This document shows positions 7,881 to 15,589 of a stretch of 26,000 bases of DNA, in pieces. The notes below the pieces were generated by a model. That model ran no database searches. It saw only the letters and a program-made list of their open reading frames with translations, and had not been told where the DNA came from. Numbering within the stretch: position 1 is the first letter of the stretch; every line of letters begins with the position of its first letter. A program made the translations under genes and the position numbers. Source of the stretch: CADCTM01 sp049671305 (GTDB lineage: Bacteria; Cyanobacteriota; Cyanobacteriia; Cyanobacteriales; Coleofasciculaceae); the NCBI GenBank assembly GCA_049671305.1, contig JBATUR010000031.1:1-26000 (forward strand), read 5' to 3'.

Positions 7881-8340
7881 TACTCAGGTAAACTCACGAT
7901 TGTTGGCAATTTGAGGTGGTGTTGGCGGCAGGAGGCAATGTTCCTGCCAAATCGTACAATATCAGGCTAGAGGTTTGTGAGCAATTACTGAACAAAGAAG
8001 CTTGAGTTTGTAACTATGAAATTAATTTTTTTTCTTTCAGGTATTCAGGTAGGATGCCCTGAAGTAAATAATAGATGTGGCTGTCTTATGGTAGGCTCTT
8101 GCGGTGATCATTCTTGACCAGCTTCAGTCTTGGGTAATTGCCGATGTTTTGTCTTGCCAACACAGTAAGAGAGAATCGGTCAAAGTTACCTAAATTCCAG
8201 AAGCAGCACCAAGAATTGGACACAAATGTCTCTATTACAAGTCAAATATTTTATAGGCAGCAACAACAAGTGGAATTTACTATATATAAAAGCCAGTGCA
8301 AGCAAAATCGCTAGTTGGAACGAATCTTTCTGTGACCGTA
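7881..8340. other. Gene-free divergent intergenic region
   Basis: These 460 bases separate apt from the DUF3038 gene, which are transcribed away from each other. I see no credible coding frame and no tRNA. There is a short stem-loop with arms GGCAGGA (7927-7933) and TCCTGCC (7942-7948), and a TTCAGG/CCTGAA inverted repeat around 8039-8062. A TATATATAAA stretch (8281-8290) is a candidate -10 region for the DUF3038 gene, without an obvious -35. Its length leaves room for a small RNA, but nothing specific supports one. Confidence 0.5.
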
Positions 8341-8946
8341 ATGCCGATAAATAGCCCTCCTGTCCAGTCCAAGCCTTTGATTTTAGAAAGTTTAACCGAT
8401 CCCTCAATTTCAGGTCGGGCGTGTCCGCCACGAGCTCGGCAGCAGATAGACCTGATTTTACTTGCTATTGAAGCGCTGGAATTGGGCGGTTCTGAAACGA
8501 TGTTGGCGGCGGCGCATGAGTTGGAACTTCAGGATCTGATTAAAAATCGTGTTGTATTATGGCGTTTGCGCTGTACTAATCCTTTACGACGTTCCTATAG
8601 TCGTCGTCCTTTGGATATAGCTGAAGCCAAGGCTTTGGTCGTTATTGCGACTCACATGGCACGACGCATGACGGTTTTAATACGACAAATGCTGTTGGCT
8701 TATCAGCAACTGAGTGAGAAGCAAGTGCCTTTAGATAATCATTTTCGCTTGTCTGAGTACCTCGAAAGGTTCCGGGCACATTTTAGAAGCCGCATGAATC
8801 CGCGACGAGCAAAAGTGGCAATTTATAATTCTGATGAGAAGTTGAACGATCTGGCTATCTCGCTGTTGAGTCAGTTGCTATTTTGTACCGGAACATCGGG
8901 AATGCAGCGTTTTTGGAATAGCTTGTTTGATGGAGAAGTAGTATGA
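8341..8946 (+). CDS. DUF3038 domain protein (cyanobacterial, unknown function)
   Basis: The product is about 201 residues, soluble and mostly helical. The core begins with QQIDLILLAIEALELGG and continues through RVVLWRLRCTNPLRR, which I recall as the signature of DUF3038, a family essentially limited to cyanobacteria. A basic stretch, HMARRMTVLIRQML, and an Arg-rich segment near RSRMNPRRAK follow. I chose ATG 8341 because family members begin shortly before a Pro-rich lead and the QQID helix; GTG 8296 and GTG 8332 are in-frame alternatives, none with a strong ribosome binding site. Its stop overlaps the start of the DUF4335 gene by four bases (ATGA), so the two are translationally coupled and probably act together. 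Function is unknown. Confidence 0.85.
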   Translation: MPINSPPVQSKPLILESLTDPSISGRACPPRARQQIDLILLAIEALELGGSETMLAAAHELELQDLIKNRVVLWRLRCTNPLRRSYSRRPLDIAEAKALVVIATHMARRMTVLIRQMLLAYQQLSEKQVPLDNHFRLSEYLERFRAHFRSRMNPRRAKVAIYNSDEKLNDLAISLLSQLLFCTGTSGMQRFWNSLFDGEVV

Positions 8947-10397
8947 CAATTCGACGACAATATAGCTTACCGAACTGTACGCTGATTTTGGAAGGTTTGA
9001 GCGATGGGACGCCCGGAAGTCCTCTGGATACTCGACCTTTGATGACGATTTTGGTCAATGCTGAATGCCATTTTATCGGACAGAGGCAACCTTTGAGCGG
9101 TGGACGGGATTTTTTTGAAAGTCTGGTGCACACTGTTAGTCGTTATGCTCAGGAATTTTTGAGCCAGGTGCATCATCCAAATTTACCTGGTGATCAGCCC
9201 CAATTGGTACAGTTACAGAAACTGAGTGATAAAAATTTACATCGCTTGACGGTGTTACCAGTGCCGGAAGCTGTGCCTGTAGGTGGCGGCAAGATGTTTC
9301 CCAATTCGCCGAGTCATTTCCAACCGCAGCAAGGGACGGTGGAGATGGATTTGACTACGGTACAGTTGTTTGATTTGGTAGAGGCGATCGATCAGTTTTT
9401 AGCCGATCGCCAAACTTTACCAGGTATTGGTGTAACTTTTCAACCTTTGTCTCGGCGCTATCGTAAAGCTGATCAACCTTTGGCTAAACGGGCAGCACCG
9501 GCGGCTATGGGAGTAACGGGTTTGACTGTGGCGGCGATCGCTTTTATGCTGATGCCTGTACCCCAGGTGCGCCAACCAAAACCTGTTGAAACCCAGGCAA
9601 ATACTAGTAATACAGCTTCTCCAAGTCCCACAGGGCTACCACCAACAGCCACACCAACACCAACACCACCAACACCCAGCCCGACTACCTCAACATCGCC
9701 TCTGGCATCTGATGTAGAGCAGGCTTTAACCGCTGCCGAAATTACTGATCCTACACAGTTAAAGTTTTTGCAACGCAGGCTTTATAGCAAGCTTGATGAT
9801 GCTTGGAAAGAGCGGGGAGAAGTCAACGAAAATCTAGAATATCGGGTTGCAGTTGGTCAAGATGGCGCAATTATTGGTTATAAGTCGGTGAATGATGCTG
9901 CAGGTAGCGACGCTTCCCAAAAAACGCCTTTGCCTGATTTGCTTTACAAACCAACGACAGGTAGTATTGCTAGCTCTGAACCCCTGGCTCAATACCGTGT
10001 AGTGTTTAATAATCGGGGTGTTTTGCAAATTAGTCCTTGGCGTGGTTTTACCGATAAACCTAGTTTGGGACCAGAAATTACTGATGGTGATCAAATTGGC
10101 AGATTGAACAATCAACTTTATGATCAACTCCGCCAAGAATGGACAACTACTCCTAATTATCAAAAGGATTTAATTTACCGAGTTGCTGTTACTGAAGATG
10201 GTGTAATTGCTGATTATGAACCGACCAATCAACCAGCTTCCGATTATGTCCAAGAAACTCCTTTAGAGCGCTTAATTAAGCCAGAGGCTGCTGGTAAAGA
10301 TCCGAAGGGAGTATTACCTCAAAAACCTTTGGCTCAATATCGGGTTGTATTTAGGCAAAATGGGGCATTAGAAGTTAGTCCTTTGCAAGGTAATTAA
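8943..10397 (+). CDS. DUF4335 domain membrane protein with duplicated C-terminal domain
   Basis: The 484-residue protein has three parts. Residues 1-180 are the cytosolic DUF4335 region (RRQYSLPNCTLILEGLSD, then ECHFIGQRQPLSGGRDF), the usual partner of DUF3038. Residues 187-206 are a single membrane helix. A Pro/Thr/Ser linker (207-255) then leads to two tandem copies of a ~100-residue domain, at about 267-367 and 379-481. Both copies share YRVAV-x-x-DG, TPL-x-x-L and PLAQYRVVF followed by I/V-SP, so the duplication is clear by eye. By topology the tandem domains lie outside the cytoplasmic membrane. GGAG precedes the start by about seven bases, inside the DUF3038 gene. An ExbD-like gene follows about 100 bases later, hinting at an envelope role, but the function is unknown. 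Confidence 0.88.
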   Translation: MTIRRQYSLPNCTLILEGLSDGTPGSPLDTRPLMTILVNAECHFIGQRQPLSGGRDFFESLVHTVSRYAQEFLSQVHHPNLPGDQPQLVQLQKLSDKNLHRLTVLPVPEAVPVGGGKMFPNSPSHFQPQQGTVEMDLTTVQLFDLVEAIDQFLADRQTLPGIGVTFQPLSRRYRKADQPLAKRAAPAAMGVTGLTVAAIAFMLMPVPQVRQPKPVETQANTSNTASPSPTGLPPTATPTPTPPTPSPTTSTSPLASDVEQALTAAEITDPTQLKFLQRRLYSKLDDAWKERGEVNENLEYRVAVGQDGAIIGYKSVNDAAGSDASQKTPLPDLLYKPTTGSIASSEPLAQYRVVFNNRGVLQISPWRGFTDKPSLGPEITDGDQIGRLNNQLYDQLRQEWTTTPNYQKDLIYRVAVTEDGVIADYEPTNQPASDYVQETPLERLIKPEAAGKDPKGVLPQKPLAQYRVVFRQNGALEVSPLQGN

Positions 10398-10427
10398 TAG
10401 TTGATTATTTATGAGTAATCAGCGTTT

Positions 10428-10462
10428 GAGATCCCCGACTTCTTAGAGAAGTCGGGGATCTC
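10428..10462. repeat. Perfect 15-bp palindromic element
   Basis: GAGATCCCCGACTTC (10428-10442) and GAAGTCGGGGATCTC (10448-10462) are perfect inverted arms around the five-base loop TTAGA. No T-run follows, so it is not a standard terminator. From memory, near-identical palindromes are scattered between genes in many filamentous cyanobacterial genomes, so I read it as a dispersed repeat (REP/MITE-like) between the DUF4335 and ExbD genes. It would also form a strong RNA hairpin if transcribed through. Confidence 0.85.
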
Positions 10463-10495
10463 ACCTTCACGAATCATTAATTTACTAATTCTTTT

Positions 10496-10897
10496 ATGCG
10501 TCTACCTGATGATTCAAATACTCCGCTTCAAATCAACATCGTGCCGATGATTGATGTGCTTTTTTGCATTCTGGCTTTTTTTATTATTTCATCTTTGTCT
10601 TTAATTCGTTCCCAAGGATTACCTGTAAACTTACCAAAAGCCTCAACGGCACAAAGTCAACTGCAAGAGCAAATTGTGGTGACTATTGATGTTAATGGGG
10701 CAATTTTTTTGAACCGTCAACCGTTGGAATTGGCAAATTTGGCAGCATCAGTAGGTGATTTGGTAGGGGAAAAGAAAGAAGCTTTAGTAGTAATTAATGC
10801 TGACTCTAAGGTGAGCCACGGTGCGGTTGTGAGCGTGATTGACCGTTTAAATCAGGTGAATGGGGTAAGATTAGCGATCGCGGCACAGAGGCAGTAA
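10496..10897 (+). CDS. ExbD/TolR-family biopolymer transport protein
   Basis: This 133-residue protein has the family layout: short cytosolic N-terminus, one membrane helix (about 17-38) and a periplasmic domain. INIVPMIDVLFCILAFF (13-29) contains the essential membrane aspartate, Asp20, that carries protons in ExbD, TolR and related stators. With an ExbB/TolQ partner, ExbD uses proton-motive force to drive TonB or other envelope machines. No ExbB, TonB or TolA gene is present in the window. It lies downstream of DUF3038-DUF4335 on the same strand, separated by the 15-bp palindrome. There is no clear ribosome binding site before the ATG. Whether it is annotated ExbD or TolR cannot be decided here. 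Confidence 0.92.
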   Translation: MRLPDDSNTPLQINIVPMIDVLFCILAFFIISSLSLIRSQGLPVNLPKASTAQSQLQEQIVVTIDVNGAIFLNRQPLELANLAASVGDLVGEKKEALVVINADSKVSHGAVVSVIDRLNQVNGVRLAIAAQRQ

Positions 10898-10899
10898 GA

Positions 10900-10926
10900 A
10901 GGGGTAAGCATGGAAACATTACCCCT
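10900..10926. terminator. Possible bidirectional terminator between convergent genes
   Basis: AGGGGTAA (10900-10907) pairs with TTACCCCT (10919-10926) over an 11-base loop. It sits in the 35-base gap between the convergent ExbD and CPBP genes. There is no clean U-tract on either strand, so it may be only a transcript-end hairpin. Confidence 0.45.
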
Positions 10927-10932
10927 ACTATA

Positions 10933-12498
10933 TTAATTTGAGCCACTACCTAAGACAAACAGACTCAAGAGTGTGCCAGCATTCCATAGACTATGGAGCA
11001 GAATGGAAGATAAGAGATTACGCGATCGCGTATAGACAATTCCTAACACCATACCCAACGTCGCTAATGGCAAAACTTCCGATAAGCTGAGATGTGCGAT
11101 CGCAAATAACAAACTACTAGCAACAATTGCCCCCCAAACTGGCATATAACGTGTCAAAGATGGCAACAAAAAGCCTCGAAACATAATCTCTTCAAATATC
11201 GGCGCTGCCACTGATGCGGTTATAAAAAAGATTAACAAAGCTGTATTATCTCGCCCTTCCAATGCTAGGGGTAAAATGGGATTACTACCGCCTTGCCCTT
11301 GCCAAATTTGCTGGTTAATTAGTGATACTAAAATCACTAAAGGTAAAGCGACAAAATAACCACCAAATCCCCAAAGTAGCCATTTATCGAAGAGTTTAAA
11401 GCGAAACCATGATTCTGGTATTGGCAAGAAAGATTTAATAGAAAGATACAGCACCAATAACCCACCACCTGCCATCAACAAGTAGCTGATTAAGACATAA
11501 AGTGCCTTTGTTTTTACAGTAAAACCGCTCGGATCTATTTGTAACAAACCAAAGAAAACTGGTAGTAAGAATTGCCCAATAAAGAAAAAGCCAACAATTA
11601 AAACTTGCCAGATAACTTCCCAATCCCAAGGCGTTTCCCAAGGCAAATCACCATTAGTTGCTAAAATTGAGTCTTTTCCTTGCAGCAGTCTTTGAGCTAC
11701 TAAAAAGAGTAAAAGTGTTACCCCAATTATGCCGCCAATTCCGGGGATACCACCAATGATTGCTAACTTAAAAATTGCTTGTTGTGCAATTGCTTGTTCG
11801 TTAGTTTGTAGTGTGGATAAAGCTTCTTGGCGCTGTTGTAACTTATATAACTTACTTAAAGCACGATAACGGAACCAACTATCTAAGTTTTTTTGAATTT
11901 TCGGTTCGGCATCTGGCAACAAACGGGGTGGTGTACTCCACAAACCAGTTAAAACTTCTGCCGTTTCGGCTAATGATTCATCTGGTATATTTTGCTCCGA
12001 CTGACTTGCAAGTTTAGTCCAAGTTTTTAGCGCTGGCTCAATTTTTTGTTGTTGAATTTGCAGCAAACCAAAACGTAAATCTAGCTCATCAATTAACTGT
12101 TTTACCTGAGCTGATGATAATTCTAATTGTTGTGTGGCAACAGTAGCATTGTCACCTGCAGGTAATTCTGCTTGCTTATTGATCGCGGCGAGTTTTTCAG
12201 TAAGATTTTTTTGAGTAGTTTCAGCAGTTTTACGTGCCTCTTCATACTGTTTTTGTGCCACCTTAAAAGGTTCATTGCCAATTAAAGCATTACGCGCCCC
12301 AGCTAAATTGGCTGTAGCATCAGCGTTTTGATCTGGTTGCCATTCGGCAGCGTGAAGTAATAAATTCGTTTGGTAAAGTTCCAAGCGACTTTGAATTTGA
12401 GGCTGACTCCAGCTCTCTACTAAGGATAAACTGATTTTGGCGATCGCAAAAATCGTCAGCACCAGCAAAATCAACCGTTTAATCGTGAACCCCTTCAC
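10933..12498 (-). CDS. CPBP-family intramembrane metalloprotease with long N-terminal extension
   Basis: The C-terminal third is a CPBP (CAAX protease/Abi) domain. From the GTG start, the residues are EEIMFRG with Glu436, Glu437 and Arg441, FAIAHLS with His469, and LHSLWNA with His502 and Asn506: all four conserved metal/catalytic motifs are intact. About six to eight helices lie between residues 240 and 520. Before them, one helix (about 7-25) is followed by ~200 hydrophilic, Gln/Ala/Glu-rich residues that look like a helical or coiled-coil periplasmic domain; many CPBP proteins are only 200-300 residues long. I chose GTG 12498 because GAGAGG lies eight bases upstream; a TTG at 12528 is in frame but has no ribosome binding site. 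It is divergent from the histidine phosphatase gene. Substrate unknown. Confidence 0.9.
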   Translation of the reverse strand: MKGFTIKRLILLVLTIFAIAKISLSLVESWSQPQIQSRLELYQTNLLLHAAEWQPDQNADATANLAGARNALIGNEPFKVAQKQYEEARKTAETTQKNLTEKLAAINKQAELPAGDNATVATQQLELSSAQVKQLIDELDLRFGLLQIQQQKIEPALKTWTKLASQSEQNIPDESLAETAEVLTGLWSTPPRLLPDAEPKIQKNLDSWFRYRALSKLYKLQQRQEALSTLQTNEQAIAQQAIFKLAIIGGIPGIGGIIGVTLLLFLVAQRLLQGKDSILATNGDLPWETPWDWEVIWQVLIVGFFFIGQFLLPVFFGLLQIDPSGFTVKTKALYVLISYLLMAGGGLLVLYLSIKSFLPIPESWFRFKLFDKWLLWGFGGYFVALPLVILVSLINQQIWQGQGGSNPILPLALEGRDNTALLIFFITASVAAPIFEEIMFRGFLLPSLTRYMPVWGAIVASSLLFAIAHLSLSEVLPLATLGMVLGIVYTRSRNLLSSILLHSLWNAGTLLSLFVLGSGSN

Positions 12499-12650
12499 AC
12501 AAACTGCCTCTCTAAGTCTTAGGCTCAATTATCGCATTGCTGACTACACCTCATACTTACACTTTAGGTAGGTGTGCAGTTGCAAGCTAAAATGACCCTG
12601 GAAAGAGCAAATAAACCAACTGCGAATCTACTAAAAGGAGGATTGAAAAA

Positions 12651-13997
12651 TTGTCTACTCGCGTCATTATCGTACGTCACGGGCAAAGTAGTTATAACAT
12701 CGAAAAAATCATTCAAGGGCGCTGTGATGAATCAGTTTTAACTGACAAAGGTAGCGCTGATGCTAAAAAAGTCGGGGAAACTCTCAGTACCCTCAGTATT
12801 GATGCTGTCTACTGTAGTCCTCTACGACGGGCAAAACGCACGGCTGAAATTATTCAATCTTATTTGCCCAATTCTCCAGAGTTACAAGCAGTAGACAAAC
12901 TCATGGAAATTGATTTGCCGCTTTGGGAGAAGCTAAAAAAGACAGATGTTAAGGAAAACTTTCCTGAAGAATACCGTTGCTGGAAAGAACGTCCTCACGA
13001 GTTTTTTATGGCTATCCCAACCTCAGAGGGGAGCAGAAAACACTTTACCGTGTTGGCACTTTATGAACAAGCTCAAGCTTTTTGGCAGGAAATTCTACCC
13101 CGTCACCAGGGAGGCACAATTTTAATTGTCGCCCACAATGGTATTAATCGTTGCTTAATTAGTAGTGCGATCGGTGTACCGGCATCGGGTTATCATTCAA
13201 TTCAACAGTCAAATTGTTGCATCAATGTCCTAAACTTTACAGGCAGTTGGGGGGAACCGGTGCAATTAGAGTCGTTAAATCAAACTTCTCATTTAGGCGA
13301 TGCTTTGCCGACATTGCGCGAAAATCGAGGTTTGCGTCTGTTATTAGTGCGTCACGGTGAGACAGAATGGAATCGTGCCTCACGTTTTCAGGGCAGCATT
13401 GATGTACCGTTAAATGATCATGGGCGTGGGCAAGCGCAACAAGCGGCGGAGTTTCTCAAGGATGTCAAGATTGATTTTGCCGTTAGTAGTACGATGTTGC
13501 GCCCCAAGGAAACCGCCGAGATTATTCTGGCTTCTCACCCGAATATTCCATTAAACTTGCAAGAAGACCTGCAAGAAATTAGTCATGGCTTATGGGAAGG
13601 AAAATTAGAGACAGAAATTAAGCAACTATACCCCGACTTGTTGCAACAGTGGCAAGATTCACCAGAAACGGTACAAATGCCAGAGGGAGAAAATCTCCAA
13701 CAAGTTTGGGATCGAGCGATCGCTTCTTGGAATGCTATCGTAAGTTCAGCTCAATCGTCTTCTACTCAAATTACCATCGGTTTAGTTGTCGCTCATGATG
13801 CGATTAATAAAGTTATTCTCTGTCATGTTCTCGGTTTAAATCCTTCCGCTTTTTGGTGCATTAAGCAAGGTAATGGTGCTGTCAGTGTAATCGACTATCC
13901 CCAAGGTTTAGAACAAGCACCAATCTTACAAGCAATGAATATTACAAGTCATTTATCAGGAGGAGTTTTAGACAGAACAGCAGCGGGTGCTTTGTAA
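12651..13997 (+). CDS. Tandem two-domain histidine phosphatase (phosphoglycerate mutase-like)
   Basis: The 448-residue protein is two complete histidine-phosphatase domains in a row. Domain 1 has VRHGQS with Arg9/His10, Glu86 and VAHNG with His162; domain 2 has VRHGETEWN with Arg234/His235, Glu309 and VAHDA with His382. Both therefore keep the phosphohistidine and the second histidine. The family hydrolyses or transfers phosphate on small metabolites. Cyanobacterial proteins of this layout are usually labelled phosphoglycerate mutase or, by similarity to a plant chloroplast enzyme, 2-carboxyarabinitol-1-phosphatase; sequence alone does not decide between these and other sugar-phosphate phosphatases. 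The start is TTG at 12651, with the very strong site AAAAGGAGG (12633-12641) nine bases upstream. A terminator follows at 14008, so it is probably a single-gene unit. Confidence 0.92.
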   Translation: MSTRVIIVRHGQSSYNIEKIIQGRCDESVLTDKGSADAKKVGETLSTLSIDAVYCSPLRRAKRTAEIIQSYLPNSPELQAVDKLMEIDLPLWEKLKKTDVKENFPEEYRCWKERPHEFFMAIPTSEGSRKHFTVLALYEQAQAFWQEILPRHQGGTILIVAHNGINRCLISSAIGVPASGYHSIQQSNCCINVLNFTGSWGEPVQLESLNQTSHLGDALPTLRENRGLRLLLVRHGETEWNRASRFQGSIDVPLNDHGRGQAQQAAEFLKDVKIDFAVSSTMLRPKETAEIILASHPNIPLNLQEDLQEISHGLWEGKLETEIKQLYPDLLQQWQDSPETVQMPEGENLQQVWDRAIASWNAIVSSAQSSSTQITIGLVVAHDAINKVILCHVLGLNPSAFWCIKQGNGAVSVIDYPQGLEQAPILQAMNITSHLSGGVLDRTAAGAL

Positions 13998-14007
13998 TAA
14001 TTAACAA

Positions 14008-14038
14008 TGAGCAAGTTTCCCTTGCTCAAGTTTTTTTT
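14008..14038 (+). terminator. Rho-independent terminator of the histidine phosphatase gene
   Basis: TGAGCAAG (14008-14015) pairs perfectly with CTTGCTCA (14021-14028) over a five-base loop. AG and eight T residues (14031-14038) follow. It starts ten bases after the stop codon. Confidence 0.93.
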
Positions 14039-14077
14039 ATAAGATAGTTTTTAGGTTTGATTAAAAGGCTTAGATAC

Positions 14078-14128
14078 TTAAGACAATTTGTATAAAAACG
14101 CTTGTCTTTCCAGATAAGTTAAGACAAT
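14078..14128. promoter_or_regulatory. Reiterated AAGACAA boxes upstream of the small membrane protein gene
   Basis: TTAAGACAAT occurs twice as a direct repeat, at 14078-14087 and 14119-14128. The reverse complement of its core, TTGTCTT, lies between them at 14102-14108. Core centres are 22 and 19 bases apart, close to two helical turns, and the group lies just upstream of a good promoter (14143-14170). This arrangement suggests operators for a DNA-binding regulator; no regulator is identified. Confidence 0.45.
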
Positions 14129-14142
14129 ATTTGAAGGTAAGT

Positions 14143-14170
14143 TAGACATTCAATAGCCGCTCATTATAAT
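14143..14170 (+). promoter_or_regulatory. Sigma-70-type promoter of the small membrane protein gene
   Basis: TAGACA (14143-14148) and a perfect TATAAT (14165-14170) are 16 bases apart. The predicted start near 14177 leaves a leader of only about 11 bases before the TTG codon and would cut into the AGAGGA ribosome binding site. Either the start point is slightly earlier, or the leader is very short. Confidence 0.55.
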
Positions 14171-14187
14171 AGCAAGAGGAAAACATT

Positions 14188-14679
14188 TTGAAGAATACAC
14201 AAAAGTTTCCAGAGTTACGGATAGATGACAGCTTCTTGATGAGTGTTGCAGGAACTGTCTTCATTGGATTAGGGCTTTTTTGTCTTACTTCTGGTAAATT
14301 AACTACATTAAGTTGTAATCGTGACCAAGAAAACCAAAATAGCTGTCATTTAGTATCAACAGGTTTGTTTGACTTGCAGCAAAGTCCAGCACAACCGATC
14401 AAATTACACAGCGCTGAACTTGAAGATAACCCAATGAATAAGGCTGCCGCACGGGTTCTTCTTTCCACTAATCGAGGTTATTTACATTTTACTTCATCGA
14501 CTAATGATGATCAAGCCAAAGCCACAGTTGCTCATATTAATAACTTTATTAAAGAAGATCAAACCACCTCAATGACACTGCAAAATGATGAGCGAGGACT
14601 TTATTTACCTTTGGGAGGTTTTATTATTACACTCGGTTTAGGCACGTTAGTATTTTTTAGAAAGTTTCGACCAGCTTAA
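14188..14679 (+). CDS. Small protein with two membrane helices, unknown function
   Basis: I do not recognise this 163-residue protein. One hydrophobic helix lies near the N-terminus (about 16-35) and one near the C-terminus (about 138-157), with a ~100-residue hydrophilic domain between them that probably faces the periplasm or lumen. The loop has two cysteines (CNRDQENQNSC, 43-53) that could form a disulfide if it is outside the cytoplasm. The middle, AARVLLSTNRGYLHFTSS, suggests beta structure. The start is TTG at 14188, supported by AGAGGA seven bases upstream. The PhyH-type oxygenase gene begins 12 bases after its stop, so the two are likely co-transcribed. Upstream operator-like repeats suggest regulated expression. 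Confidence 0.75.
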   Translation: MKNTQKFPELRIDDSFLMSVAGTVFIGLGLFCLTSGKLTTLSCNRDQENQNSCHLVSTGLFDLQQSPAQPIKLHSAELEDNPMNKAAARVLLSTNRGYLHFTSSTNDDQAKATVAHINNFIKEDQTTSMTLQNDERGLYLPLGGFIITLGLGTLVFFRKFRPA

Positions 14680-14690
14680 AAAAGATTAAA

Positions 14691-15587
14691 ATGCTTTTTC
14701 TTTCATCAAAACCTCAACTTTATTCTTTAGGTTATCAACTTAATTGCCACCCGAATGCTTTGGGAGAATTAAGAGATTCTTCTGGGTTATTAGGATTAGC
14801 TGCTCAGTTGCGCCAAAGAATGTTTGAAGATGGCTATCTTTATTTATCAGGGTTTCTTAATCCTCAAATGATTTGGCAAGCGCGTTTAGAACTTGCGGAA
14901 TCTTTAGCAACGGAAGGTTTTTTGTTACCCCAATATGCTATTGAGCATTGTGTTGCTAAACCTGGTTTAACTATGAGTTTTCGACCAGATTTAGTCGCCA
15001 AAAGTCCAACTCTGCAAAAACTTCTTTATACAAATACTTTGCTCGATTTTTTTGAAGTATTTCTAGGAGGAGAAATACTCCATTATGACTATACTTGGTT
15101 GCGTGCTGTTAGCCCCAATTTAGGGACTTATCCTCATTGTGATATCGTTTATATGGGGCGAGGAACACCTAATCTTTATACGGTTTGGACACCATTAGGA
15201 GATATTTCCTCAGAAATGGGTGGTTTAATGATTTTAGAAAACTCCCATCAAATCGGAACTATTAAAAACAGCTACGGACAGCGAGATGTTGATAGTTATT
15301 GCCAAAATCGTAAGCAGATAAAATGGTGGGATGGAGCCCTTTCTAAAAACCCAGTTTCCTTGCAAAAAAGATATGGAGGACGCTGGCTAACTACTCAGTT
15401 TAAAGCTGGGGATATTTTAATTTTTAGTATGTTTACAGTGCATGGTAGCTTAGATAATCAATCACCTTACATCCGTTTATCCTCAGATAGTCGTTATCAA
15501 CTAGCATCAGAACCTGTCGATCAGCGATGGTTAGGAAAGTATCCCAGTGCTCACTCACAAGCTAGTAAACAGGGTAAAGTTTGCTAG
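14691..15587 (+). CDS. Phytanoyl-CoA dioxygenase (PhyH)-family Fe(II)/2-oxoglutarate oxygenase
   Basis: This 298-residue soluble enzyme has a jelly-roll oxygenase core. FEDGYLYLSGFL (45-56) is the usual PhyH entry strand. Iron ligands are His149 and Asp151 in PHCDIVYM and His251 in TVHGSLDN, and Arg262 in PYIRLSSDSRYQ is the expected 2-oxoglutarate-binding arginine. WTPLGDISSEMGGLMILENSH (166-186) matches the conserved middle of the family. It should hydroxylate or otherwise oxidise a small molecule or lipid using oxygen and 2-oxoglutarate; the substrate cannot be told. It follows the two-helix protein by 12 bases with no strong ribosome binding site, and ends two bases before the stop of an opposing oxygenase gene at 15590. 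Confidence 0.9.
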   Translation: MLFLSSKPQLYSLGYQLNCHPNALGELRDSSGLLGLAAQLRQRMFEDGYLYLSGFLNPQMIWQARLELAESLATEGFLLPQYAIEHCVAKPGLTMSFRPDLVAKSPTLQKLLYTNTLLDFFEVFLGGEILHYDYTWLRAVSPNLGTYPHCDIVYMGRGTPNLYTVWTPLGDISSEMGGLMILENSHQIGTIKNSYGQRDVDSYCQNRKQIKWWDGALSKNPVSLQKRYGGRWLTTQFKAGDILIFSMFTVHGSLDNQSPYIRLSSDSRYQLASEPVDQRWLGKYPSAHSQASKQGKVC

Positions 15588-15589
15588 TT

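Noticed and set aside
7881..8340. Possible small RNA or tRNA in the longest gene-free stretch
   Set aside because: No cloverleaf, no strong promoter-terminator pair and no known cyanobacterial RNA motif could be seen.
12546..12575. ACACCT/AGGTGT inverted repeat in the divergent CPBP-phosphatase gap
   Set aside because: Only six base pairs with an 18-base spacer; too weak to call an operator.
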